18,722 nt of DNA, from positions 1 to 18,722 of the forward strand of contig DTSC01000028.1 in NCBI GenBank assembly GCA_012965625.1, written 5' to 3'. Positions 6,676-14,572 of this stretch are shown piece by piece. The notes below the pieces were generated by a model. The model searched no databases. It was not told the DNA's origin and was given only the letters and a program-made list of their open reading frames with translations. This DNA is from Flavobacteriales bacterium. Its GTDB lineage: Bacteria; Bacteroidota; Bacteroidia; NORP154. Numbering within the stretch: position 1 is the first letter of the stretch; every line of letters begins with the position of its first letter. A program made the translations under genes and the position numbers.

Positions 6676-9075
6676 TTGATCTTGAAAGAAATAAAAAACC
6701 ACATAAAAAAAGCCATTTGGCTATGGATATTTTTCCTTATTGGCGGACTATCAGCCGCCACATTAATCGGGTTTATAGCTTCTGGGTATTTTGGAAGCCT
6801 GCCAACTTTTGAAGAACTTGAAAACCCCAAGACCAATATAGCTTCGGAGGTATACACATCTGACAATCAACTGCTGGGCAATTATTATCTAGAAAACAGA
6901 TCAAATGTAGGGTTTTCTGAGTTGTCTCCAAACCTTGTAAATGCGCTAATAGCAACGGAGGATATTCGGTTTGAAGGACATTCAGGAATAGATTTAAAGG
7001 GACTAATGCGAGTTTTGATAAAAACGGTGATATTGCAACAAGGCACTGGAGGAGGAAGCACTATTACACAACAACTTGCAAAAAACTTATTTCCGAGAGA
7101 ACAGCTTTCAAAGCTAAGATTGGTAGTTAGAAAAGTCAAAGAATGGATTATTGCTGTAAAATTGGAAAGAAACTACACTAAGGAGGAAATATTGGCAATG
7201 TACTTGAATACTGTTCCTTTTGGAAGCAATTCTTTTGGAATAAAGGCTGCTTCAAGAACGTTTTTTAATGTTGGCCAGGATTCATTAAAGATTCATGAGG
7301 CAGCGGTTTTAGTTGGTCTTTTGAAGGCCCCATCTTGGTATAGTCCAAAAAGAAATAAAGAAAGGGCAACGTTAAGAAGAAATGTGGTTATGCATCAGAT
7401 GATGCGATATAATTATATAACAAAAGAAACATATGATTCTTTGGCTTCTTTGCCGATTGAATTAAGATATACAGCCCAGGACCACACGTCGGGTCATGCA
7501 ACATATTTTCGTGAATACTTAAGGGGGGAGCTTAATAATTGGTGTAAAAATCACAAAAAGCCGGATGGAACGCCTTACAACTTATACAAGGATGGTTTGA
7601 AAATACACACTACGATAAATTCCAAAATGCAACGTTATGCAGAAGAGGCGGTGGCAGAACATTTAAATGGTGAATTGCAAGGGCAATTTTTCAAACATTG
7701 GAAAGGAGTGCGAAATGCACCTTTTTGGGACCTGTCAAAAAATGAGATAGACGAGATTCTAAATTTATCAATGAAACGATCAAAACGATATCAGGTAATG
7801 ACTGGCAAGGAATGTGGAAATTGTGGAAGGAGGGGAAAGTTTGTTAAGGAAATTGAAAATAATGACACAAAACAGTTTAAATGCCAAGCAGAGGATTGCG
7901 GCTTTGTTATAAATGCTGTTTCCAATGACTCAATTAAGTCTGTTTTTAACCGACCCTTTAATATGACGGTATACTCCTCTGAGGGTGAAATTGACACAAT
8001 AATGACGCCGATGGACTCAATACGGTATTATAAATACTTTTTGCATTCAGGTTTTATGTCTATGGATCCACATACTGGAAATGTTAAAGCTTGGGTTGGG
8101 GGTATTAATTACAAGCATTTTCAATATGATCATGTTAAAATTGGAAAAAGACAAGTGGGCTCTACGTTTAAGCCCTTTGTATATACTTTAGCGATGCAGG
8201 AAAACTGGCCCCCATGTATGAAAATTCCAAATGTACCAATCACCTTTCATGAAGGGGAATACGGTTTAATAGAATCATGGACTCCAAAAAATTCTGGTAA
8301 CGAATTTAATGGCTTAATGCTTTCTTTAAAATTTGGATTAGCGAACTCAATAAACTATATAACCGCCTATGTTATGAAAAAATTTGGGCCTAATGCCATT
8401 ATTAATATTACGAGGAAAATGGGGATTACCAGTTATCTTGATCCATATCCCGCATTGTGTCTTGGGACCTCTGACATTTCTGTCTATGAAATGGTCGGCG
8501 CCTATAGTACTTTTGCCAATAAGGGTGTTTGGACAGAACCTCAATTACTTAGCCGAATAGAGGACAGTAAAGGGAATGTATTAGAAGAATTTATTCCAAA
8601 AAGAGTAGAAGCTATGAGTGAGGCAACAGTATCGCTGATGTTGCACATGTTAATGGGAGTTGTGGATGGAGTATATAGTAATGAGGCGGACAAAAGAATA
8701 GGAACAGCAGTAAGGCTTAGATTCAAATACAAATTTAAAGGCCAAATAGCAGGCAAAACGGGCACTACACAGAACTATTCAGATGGTTGGTTTGTAGGTG
8801 TTACTCCTAATTTGGTTTCTGGCGCCTGGGTAGGCTGTGAAGATAGAAGCGTTCATTTTAGATATATGAGATTAGGACAAGGGGCCAATATGGCTCTTCC
8901 TATTTGGGCGTTATATATGAAAAAGCTATATGAGGATAAGTCATTGGGATATACAGAAAACGCTAAATTTGATATGCTGTCTCCCCAAAAACTAAATGTT
9001 GAATTAAATTGTACCAAATATAACTATACGAAGTCCAATAGTTTTGGTGACCAACCTGAAGATTTTGATAAGTAG
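6676..9075 (+). CDS. penicillin-binding protein 1A (bifunctional transglycosylase/transpeptidase)
   Basis: Class A PBP that polymerises and cross-links peptidoglycan at the outer face of the cytoplasmic membrane. A membrane anchor (about 13-36) is followed by the GT51 domain with ATEDIRFEGHSG (93-104; catalytic E95) and GGSTITQQLAKNL (126-138), then the transpeptidase domain with STFK (496-499), SIN (558-560) and KTGT (694-697). Total 799 residues. There is no ATG in frame between the in-frame TAA at 6664 and the anchor, so translation must start at TTG 6676 or TTG 6682. The linker between the two domains holds an uncommon four-cysteine insert (C380, C383, C403, C408). The next gene's ATG follows the TAG stop directly, so the run gldH-PBP1A-acyl activating enzyme is probably one transcript. 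Confidence 0.95.
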   Translation: MILKEIKNHIKKAIWLWIFFLIGGLSAATLIGFIASGYFGSLPTFEELENPKTNIASEVYTSDNQLLGNYYLENRSNVGFSELSPNLVNALIATEDIRFEGHSGIDLKGLMRVLIKTVILQQGTGGGSTITQQLAKNLFPREQLSKLRLVVRKVKEWIIAVKLERNYTKEEILAMYLNTVPFGSNSFGIKAASRTFFNVGQDSLKIHEAAVLVGLLKAPSWYSPKRNKERATLRRNVVMHQMMRYNYITKETYDSLASLPIELRYTAQDHTSGHATYFREYLRGELNNWCKNHKKPDGTPYNLYKDGLKIHTTINSKMQRYAEEAVAEHLNGELQGQFFKHWKGVRNAPFWDLSKNEIDEILNLSMKRSKRYQVMTGKECGNCGRRGKFVKEIENNDTKQFKCQAEDCGFVINAVSNDSIKSVFNRPFNMTVYSSEGEIDTIMTPMDSIRYYKYFLHSGFMSMDPHTGNVKAWVGGINYKHFQYDHVKIGKRQVGSTFKPFVYTLAMQENWPPCMKIPNVPITFHEGEYGLIESWTPKNSGNEFNGLMLSLKFGLANSINYITAYVMKKFGPNAIINITRKMGITSYLDPYPALCLGTSDISVYEMVGAYSTFANKGVWTEPQLLSRIEDSKGNVLEEFIPKRVEAMSEATVSLMLHMLMGVVDGVYSNEADKRIGTAVRLRFKYKFKGQIAGKTGTTQNYSDGWFVGVTPNLVSGAWVGCEDRSVHFRYMRLGQGANMALPIWALYMKKLYEDKSLGYTENAKFDMLSPQKLNVELNCTKYNYTKSNSFGDQPEDFDK
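7813..7899 (+). other. Zinc-ribbon-like C-x2-C-x19-C-x4-C insert in PBP1A
   Basis: Residues 380-408 of the PBP1A protein read ECGNCGRRGKF, then a charged stretch, then KCQAEDCGF. The spacing C-x2-C-x19-C-x4-C with glycine after C380, C383 and C408 resembles a rubredoxin or zinc-ribbon knuckle. It sits in the extracytoplasmic linker just before the transpeptidase domain (S496). Metal binding is inferred; two disulfides are an alternative. Confidence 0.6.
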
Positions 9076-11112
9076 ATGGAAGCATTAGAGAGCAAACTTC
9101 TTAAAACCAAACTAACCAAAACTGAAGCAGAAGAACTATCTTCAAAAGCCAATCAAATTATTAAAGCAAATAGCCCTGAACATTCCTGGTCTCTAATATC
9201 AAGAACTCTTCTTAATGCTAACATGCCGTTTATTGTGCATCAAATATTATATGATTATGTCTATGCCGATGTTAAGGAAAATGTGCCAAGACCTACCTGG
9301 ATACCTTCATTAGAGGAGAAGAAAAAAACCAGGGCATATGATTTTTGGACGTCCATAGGCTTAAATAGTTATGAGGAATTGCATTCCTGGTCATGTCATA
9401 ATAGGCTGGATTTTTGGGCAGAGGTTACTAAAAAATTGGATATCGTTTTCTCGAAAAAATTTGATCAAATAGCCGAAAAGGAAAATTTAGAAAACCCCAA
9501 TTGGTTTAAAGGGGCAAGAATGAACATTGCAGATAGCTGTTTCAGAGAATCAAATAAGAATAATGTGGCAATTACCTATAAAGCTGAAGGTGGTCAGGTG
9601 CAGCAATGGACCTTTCAAGAACTAAATGTATACAGCAACCAGGTAGCTAATGGACTAATAGCATTGGGCCTGCGTAAAGGGGATAGAATTGCGATTGATA
9701 TGGTAATGACTGCTGAATCGATTGCAATATATTTAGGTGTTATTAAAGTTGGTGGAGTTATTGTTTCAATACCAGACAGTCTGGCACCTGCAGAAGTCCA
9801 AAAAAGGCTCTTGATTTCCGAAACAAAATTATTATTCACTCAGGATGTTTTGCTAAGAGCTGGCAAGGAGCTTCCTTTATATGAAAAAATCCTTGAAGCA
9901 AATCCGAAGATGGTTGTTGTTTTGCCTATTCAGGAACCATCAAGCCTAGTTTTGCGCGAACAGGATATGTATTGGAGCAGATTCTTGTCGGATAAAAATA
10001 AATTTGATACAGTTCAATGTAGTCCAATGGATCACATAAATATTTTATTTTCTTCAGGTACGACAGGAGAACCCAAAGCAATTCCATGGAATCATTCTAC
10101 ACCAGTTAAAAGTGCGGCTGACGGCCTCTTTCATCACGATATTCATAAGGGTGATGTCGTAGCTTGGCCAACCAATCTTGGGTGGATGATGGGTCCCTGG
10201 TTAATTTTTGCTTCATTATTGAATGAAGCATCCATAGCACTTTTCTATGGTATACCTACCGGAAGGGAATTTGGTGAGTTTGTTCAAGAGGCAAAAGTTA
10301 ATATGCTTGGAGTTGTTCCCAGTATTGTTAAACAATGGAAAGAATCAAATTGTCTTAAAGGACTCGATTGGTCATGCATAAAGAATTTTAGCTCGACAGG
10401 CGAAAGCTCGAATGCAGAGGATATGTTTTGGTTAATGGCAATAGCGGACTATAAGCCAATAATAGAATATTGTGGCGGCACTGAAATTGGTGGTGGTTAT
10501 ATCTGTGGCTCTATGGTGCAAGCTGCAGCACCGGCACATTTTACAACACAGGCCATTGGATTAAACCTAAGGATATTAGATGAAGATGGAGAGTCAGCAG
10601 TACAGGGAGAGGTCTTTATTGAGGGGCCTTCCATAGGCCTATCAGTAGAGCTGCTCAATCAGGATCATCATAAATTGTATTATGAAGAGACGCCTTTGTA
10701 CGGTGGCAAGCCATTACGTAGGCATGGGGATGAAATAGAAATTGTTCCCAACGGTTTTTTCAGAGCTCATGGCAGAGTGGATGACACAATGAACCTAGGA
10801 GGGATCAAAGTAAGCTCTATTGAAATTGAAAGAACATTAAATATGATGGTTGGTGTTTTAGAAACAGCTGCTATAGCTGTAAATTTGTCACAGGGAGGAC
10901 CAAATGCCTTAGTTGTCTACGTTGTTTTGGAAGTCAAAGAATCTCATGATGCTGATTCCCTTAGAAAAGAATTTCAAAACCTGATTAAATCCAAACTTAA
11001 TCCACTATTTAAAATTATGAATGTGTGTATTATTGAGGAGCTTCCTCGAACACCCTCAAACAAAATAATGCGACGAGTCCTAAGGAATAAGTATTCGAAG
11101 GAATTGATTTGA
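9076..11112 (+). CDS. acetyl-CoA-synthetase-like acyl-activating enzyme (AMP-forming)
   Basis: ANL-superfamily acid:CoA ligase, activating a carboxylic acid to acyl-AMP and then to the CoA thioester in the cytoplasm. The 678 residues include an ACS-like N-terminal region (about 85-145, with DFWTSIG and PNWFKGARMNIAD), the P-loop ILFSSGTTGEPKAIP (323-337), the A5 motif YCGGTE (465-470), GD (551-552), the hinge and A8 region GRVDDTMNLGGIKVSSIEIE (566-585), and the adenylation lysine in PSNKIMRR (K663). All catalytic residues are present. The P-loop and following IPWNHSTP resemble plant peroxisomal acyl-activating enzymes 17/18 and acetoacetyl-CoA synthetases more than classical AcsA, so the substrate is not assigned. 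An extra leader of about 80 residues precedes the core. Its ATG abuts the PBP1A stop. Confidence 0.85.
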   Translation: MEALESKLLKTKLTKTEAEELSSKANQIIKANSPEHSWSLISRTLLNANMPFIVHQILYDYVYADVKENVPRPTWIPSLEEKKKTRAYDFWTSIGLNSYEELHSWSCHNRLDFWAEVTKKLDIVFSKKFDQIAEKENLENPNWFKGARMNIADSCFRESNKNNVAITYKAEGGQVQQWTFQELNVYSNQVANGLIALGLRKGDRIAIDMVMTAESIAIYLGVIKVGGVIVSIPDSLAPAEVQKRLLISETKLLFTQDVLLRAGKELPLYEKILEANPKMVVVLPIQEPSSLVLREQDMYWSRFLSDKNKFDTVQCSPMDHINILFSSGTTGEPKAIPWNHSTPVKSAADGLFHHDIHKGDVVAWPTNLGWMMGPWLIFASLLNEASIALFYGIPTGREFGEFVQEAKVNMLGVVPSIVKQWKESNCLKGLDWSCIKNFSSTGESSNAEDMFWLMAIADYKPIIEYCGGTEIGGGYICGSMVQAAAPAHFTTQAIGLNLRILDEDGESAVQGEVFIEGPSIGLSVELLNQDHHKLYYEETPLYGGKPLRRHGDEIEIVPNGFFRAHGRVDDTMNLGGIKVSSIEIERTLNMMVGVLETAAIAVNLSQGGPNALVVYVVLEVKESHDADSLRKEFQNLIKSKLNPLFKIMNVCIIEELPRTPSNKIMRRVLRNKYSKELI

Positions 11113-11124
11113 TAATTTCTGGTC

Positions 11125-11901
11125 ATGAGTCATTTAGTGTCTAATAATAGGAGGATTTTATCGATTATAATTCCAGCATATAACGAGCAAGAAACCATAG
11201 GGCCATTATTAGAAAAAGTAATGCAAATACAATTACTTGAAAACATTGATAAGGAGATTTTAGTAATTAATGATGGCTCAGATGACAACACTTTTCAGGA
11301 GGCGGAGAAGATTAAAAACAAATATCCTGAAGAGAAAATAGTTTTGCAAAGTATGCCATGTAATTCAGGCAAAGGGGCTTGTGTGCGAAAAGGCCTTGAT
11401 CTATTTACTGGCGAATATGTAATTATCCAGGATGCAGACCTAGAATATGATCCATCAGATTACAATGTTCTTTTAGAGCCTGTTATTAATGGTTTTGCAG
11501 ATGTGGTTTATGGTTCTCGCTTCAAGGGAGAAGCACCGCACAGAATGCTGTTGTTTTGGCATTATATGGGCAATATCCTTCTTACCATGATTTCAAATAT
11601 GCTAACTAACCTAAACCTTTCAGATATGGAAACAGGCTATAAGCTATTTCGTGCCGATGCTATTAAGCAAGTTTCTTTAAAAGAAAACAGGTTTGGCTTT
11701 GAGCCTGAAGTTACTGCAAAGATTTCAAGGCTAAAAGATATACGTATTTATGAAGTAGGAATCTCATACTATGGAAGAACATATAATGAGGGAAAAAAAA
11801 TAAGATGGACCGATGGCGTTTATGCTCTTTATTGCATTTTAAAATACAATTTCTCTAGCGGTAAAGGGAAAACAGGTAAGCCAGAACTCAAGCAATATTA
11901 A
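11125..11901 (+). CDS. family 2 glycosyltransferase (polyprenyl-phosphate sugar synthase-like)
   Basis: A 258-residue GT-A fold enzyme with IIPAYNEQETI (15-25), NDGSDDNT (49-56), the donor-binding and metal motif QDADLEYDP (102-110), and YGSRFKG (129-135). This pattern, including METGYKLFR (168-176) and FEPEVTAKISR (192-202), is that of dolichyl/undecaprenyl-phosphate mannose or glucose synthases (DPM1-like), which make lipid-linked monosaccharides on the cytoplasmic face. It lacks the C-terminal membrane helices seen in some relatives, so it would be a peripheral membrane enzyme. The sugar is not determined. Last gene of the plus-strand run, 12 bases after the acyl-activating enzyme; its final 14 bases overlap the convergent ABC gene. 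It could supply a GT-C enzyme such as the one at the start of the window (inference). Confidence 0.85.
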   Translation: MSHLVSNNRRILSIIIPAYNEQETIGPLLEKVMQIQLLENIDKEILVINDGSDDNTFQEAEKIKNKYPEEKIVLQSMPCNSGKGACVRKGLDLFTGEYVIIQDADLEYDPSDYNVLLEPVINGFADVVYGSRFKGEAPHRMLLFWHYMGNILLTMISNMLTNLNLSDMETGYKLFRADAIKQVSLKENRFGFEPEVTAKISRLKDIRIYEVGISYYGRTYNEGKKIRWTDGVYALYCILKYNFSSGKGKTGKPELKQY

Positions 11902-13696
11902 GCCTTTCAGCTTTCAGCTTAATGGCTCTTTTTATATCTTGAATACGACCTTTTGGAATAGCATCGATTAACATTTTGGTATAATCAGTACGAGGATTTT
12001 TATAAACGTCATCAGCGTCTCCAATCTCCATTATTTTTCCTTCCTTCATAACAATGATCCGGTCCGACATAAATTTTACTACAGATAAATCATGTGAGAT
12101 AAAAATATATGTAAAACCATAGTTTTCTCTTAGCTCGTTCAACAAATTGAGCACCTGTGCCTGTATAGAAACATCAAGAGCGGAAACTGATTCATCACAA
12201 ATAATAAGCTTTGGGTTCAATGTAATCGCTCTAGCTATACAAATTCGTTGCCTTTGACCTCCTGAAAATTCATGAGGGTATCGATAAAAATGTGTGGCGT
12301 CCATTTTTACACGTTCAAGGATTTCTATAACACGATCCTTTCTTTCCTTAGAGTTTGAAAAAATTCCATGAACCGACATTGGTTCCATAATGGCTTCACC
12401 AATTGTGATTCTGGGATTTAAAGATGAATAAGGGTCTTGAAAAATTATTTGTACTTCTTTTCGTAATGATCGCAATTCTGATTTTGACAACTTCATTAAA
12501 TCCTGACCCTTATAAAGGACTTCTCCGCTGATAGGTTCTTCCAGTCTTAGGATAGATCTTCCTAACGTTGTTTTTCCACATCCTGATTCTCCGACCAATC
12601 CTAACGTTTCACCAGGGAAAACATCAAAGCTAACATCATCTACAGCCTTAATATGGTAAGAGGTTTTTCCGAAAAGTCCTGTATTTACAGGAAACCAGGT
12701 TTTTAGGTTTTTTATTTGAAGAAGCGGCTCTTTCTTATAAAGTTCAGCATGTGTTTTAGTCCGCTCCTCTTTTGAAACAATAAACTTTTTCACCACATCA
12801 TTTATTGTTCGTTCCCCCTCTTTCATTTTTCCAGAACGGTCTGTCTCCATAAAGTCCGAAATTGTAGGCAACCAATATAATCTTTTGTTAAGTGGAGGGC
12901 GACACGCCAACAATCCCTTGGTATAGGGATGCTGAGGGTTCATAAAAATATCAATTACGTCACCTTGCTCTACAATTTTCCCCTTATACATAACAACTAC
13001 CCTGTCTGCCAACTCGGCTATGACTCCCAGGTCATGTGTAATGAACAAGATCCCCATGTCATGTTCAGATTGTAGTTCTTCCATTAAATCTAAAATGGTC
13101 TTTTGAACAGTAACATCCAGTGCCGTTGTGGGTTCATCAGCAATCAATATGTGAGGATCACATGACATGGCCATTGCAATCATTACTCGTTGTTTTTGTC
13201 CTCCAGAAAGCTCATGAGGATATGCTTTAAATATTCGTTTTGGATCAGGGAGTTTAACTTTTTCAAAAAGATCCAGAGTTATAGATTTGGCAAGACTTGA
13301 AGAAACCTTTTGATGTAAAACAATGGCCTCACTTACCTGATTGCCGGCAGTATAAACAGGGTTTAATGAGGACATAGGCTCTTGAAAGATCATTGAAATC
13401 TCATTTCCGCGATATTTTCGCATTTCCCTTTCTGTAATTGTTAAAAGGTCAATAATATCTCCGGATTTATTGTGGTAAAGTATTTGTCCTCCTTCAATTT
13501 CACCTGGTGGCGAGGCAATAAGTCTCATCACAGACAGGGATGTTACAGATTTTCCAGATCCAGATTCGCCAACTACGCCAACGGTTTCGCCTCTTTTCAG
13601 TGTAAAGCTGACATTATTTACAGCATTTATGGTCTCCTCTTCCGTATAAAATTTGGTAACAAGATTCTTTACTTCTAAAAGATTTTGACCTTTCAT
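11888..13696 (-). CDS. oligopeptide-type ABC transporter ATP-binding protein, two fused ATPase domains
   Basis: Two nucleotide-binding domains of the Opp/Dpp type in one 602-residue chain (DppD-DppF or YejF/GsiA arrangement), the cytoplasmic engine of a peptide or nickel-type importer. Domain 1: Walker A GESGSGKS (43-50), signature LSGGQKQR (153-160), Walker B ILIADEPTTALD (173-184), switch His in THDLG (H211). Domain 2: Walker A GESGCGKT (359-366), signature FSGGQRQR (467-474), Walker B LIICDESVSALD (487-498), ISHDLS (513-518 region). The oligopeptide-specific NPQHPYTKGLL (243-253) and NPRTDYTKMLI (577-587 region) motifs end each domain; a 60-residue linker joins them. Both sites look active. 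No permease or binding protein gene is next to it, so those partners must be elsewhere. Transcribed convergently with the GT2 gene and overlapping it by 14 bases. Confidence 0.93.
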   Translation of the reverse strand: MKGQNLLEVKNLVTKFYTEEETINAVNNVSFTLKRGETVGVVGESGSGKSVTSLSVMRLIASPPGEIEGGQILYHNKSGDIIDLLTITEREMRKYRGNEISMIFQEPMSSLNPVYTAGNQVSEAIVLHQKVSSSLAKSITLDLFEKVKLPDPKRIFKAYPHELSGGQKQRVMIAMAMSCDPHILIADEPTTALDVTVQKTILDLMEELQSEHDMGILFITHDLGVIAELADRVVVMYKGKIVEQGDVIDIFMNPQHPYTKGLLACRPPLNKRLYWLPTISDFMETDRSGKMKEGERTINDVVKKFIVSKEERTKTHAELYKKEPLLQIKNLKTWFPVNTGLFGKTSYHIKAVDDVSFDVFPGETLGLVGESGCGKTTLGRSILRLEEPISGEVLYKGQDLMKLSKSELRSLRKEVQIIFQDPYSSLNPRITIGEAIMEPMSVHGIFSNSKERKDRVIEILERVKMDATHFYRYPHEFSGGQRQRICIARAITLNPKLIICDESVSALDVSIQAQVLNLLNELRENYGFTYIFISHDLSVVKFMSDRIIVMKEGKIMEIGDADDVYKNPRTDYTKMLIDAIPKGRIQDIKRAIKLKAERLNIA

Positions 13697-13725
13697 TTTT
13701 TTATTTTACAGCTTTTTCGTACATT

Positions 13726-13757
13726 CAAACCTGATAATTACTTAAATAATCGTCAAA
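13726..13757 (-). promoter_or_regulatory. Weak promoter candidate for the ABC gene
   Basis: On the minus strand a TTTG (13754-13757) is followed after 20 bases by CAGGTTTG (13726-13733), one mismatch from the Bacteroidota TAnnTTTG -7 element at a reasonable spacing and about 30 bases before the ABC gene's ATG. Supported only by motif similarity. Confidence 0.25.
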
Positions 13758-13812
13758 AACACTTTGTTTTTAGATAAGTGAGAGCTATTATCCGACAAAG
13801 GAGGGCGAATTT

Positions 13813-13845
13813 GTGATATTGAGGTAAAAATCAGGCAAATATCAC
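13813..13845. other. Inverted repeat across the exonuclease stop codon
   Basis: GTGATATT (13813-13820) and AATATCAC (13838-13845) are perfect 8-base inverted copies separated by 17 bases; the right arm encodes the last residues of the exonuclease. It could form an AU-rich hairpin between the exonuclease and the ABC gene, but no T run follows, so an intrinsic terminator is doubtful. Confidence 0.4.
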
Positions 13846-14550
13846 ACTTTCTTTACTTATAATTGGGTCTCCTTTAAACTTTAACAATAGCTGCCCAACG
13901 GTTAAAACGTCTTTTTGGCAATATTCTACTATCCGATCTAAATTTTTTTCCTCCCAATATACATGGGCAACATCACTGCCATCCATATCATCCTTTGGTG
14001 TAGGGATACAAAAAATGGCTGCAAGAAGATTAATAGAAGTATAATTCTTATAATCACCAAATTTCCACAACACCATAGTATCCAAATGGGCAATTTCCCA
14101 CGGTTTTTTGCCTGCAATGTCAAGATGAAATGGAAGTTTTAAGCCATTAATTAATATCCTTCTGCCAAGGTAGGGGAAATCAAACTCCTTTCCATTATGG
14201 GCGCACAGCAATGTACTAGGGCCACCATAATGCTTGTTTAACATTATAATAAATTCTTGTAAAAGTTCCTTTTCATTATGTCCATAAAAGGACTTTATTC
14301 TGAATTCTCTTTGATTCCCATTATAAATCAGATATCCTACTGAAATGCAAATAATCTTCCCATACTCGGCATAAATCCCAGCTTGGTTATATAGTGTTTC
14401 AGAACTATCGTCTTCGCTTTTTGCTAAAAATGAGGCCTTTCGGTCCCAAAGAGGCTTCAAATTATCAGGCACTTCTTTGTAACTTCGGTATAAAGGAACA
14501 GTTTCTATATCAAGAAAAAGTACATTTTCAATGTTAATTTTATCCAGCAT
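13831..14550 (-). CDS. predicted 3'-5' exonuclease, DEDDy / PolB-like RNase H fold
   Basis: A 239-residue single-domain nuclease resembling the proofreading domain of family B DNA polymerases without a polymerase part. The four acidic metal ligands are visible: FLDIETV (D14, E16), the Exo II region AHNGKEFDFPYLGRR (117-131; D124), and Exo III EYCQKD (209-214; Y210, D214), whose tyrosine makes it DEDDy type. It should remove nucleotides from 3' ends of DNA or RNA; the actual substrate is unknown. Stand-alone proteins of this kind are common in Bacteroidota and are thought to serve DNA repair. ATG at 14550 gives the standard N-terminus with Exo I close to the start. It lies 22 bases downstream of the PAS membrane protein on the same strand, so the two may be co-transcribed. 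Confidence 0.85.
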   Translation of the reverse strand: MLDKINIENVLFLDIETVPLYRSYKEVPDNLKPLWDRKASFLAKSEDDSSETLYNQAGIYAEYGKIICISVGYLIYNGNQREFRIKSFYGHNEKELLQEFIIMLNKHYGGPSTLLCAHNGKEFDFPYLGRRILINGLKLPFHLDIAGKKPWEIAHLDTMVLWKFGDYKNYTSINLLAAIFCIPTPKDDMDGSDVAHVYWEEKNLDRIVEYCQKDVLTVGQLLLKFKGDPIISKESVIFA

Positions 14551-14572
14551 TTATTTTATTCAATTAATTTTA

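Noticed and set aside
11903..11922. Short tandem CTTTCAG repeat near the 3' end of the ABC gene
   Set aside because: Two copies only, inside codons for a normal Lys/Ala/Glu-rich tail; chance is sufficient.
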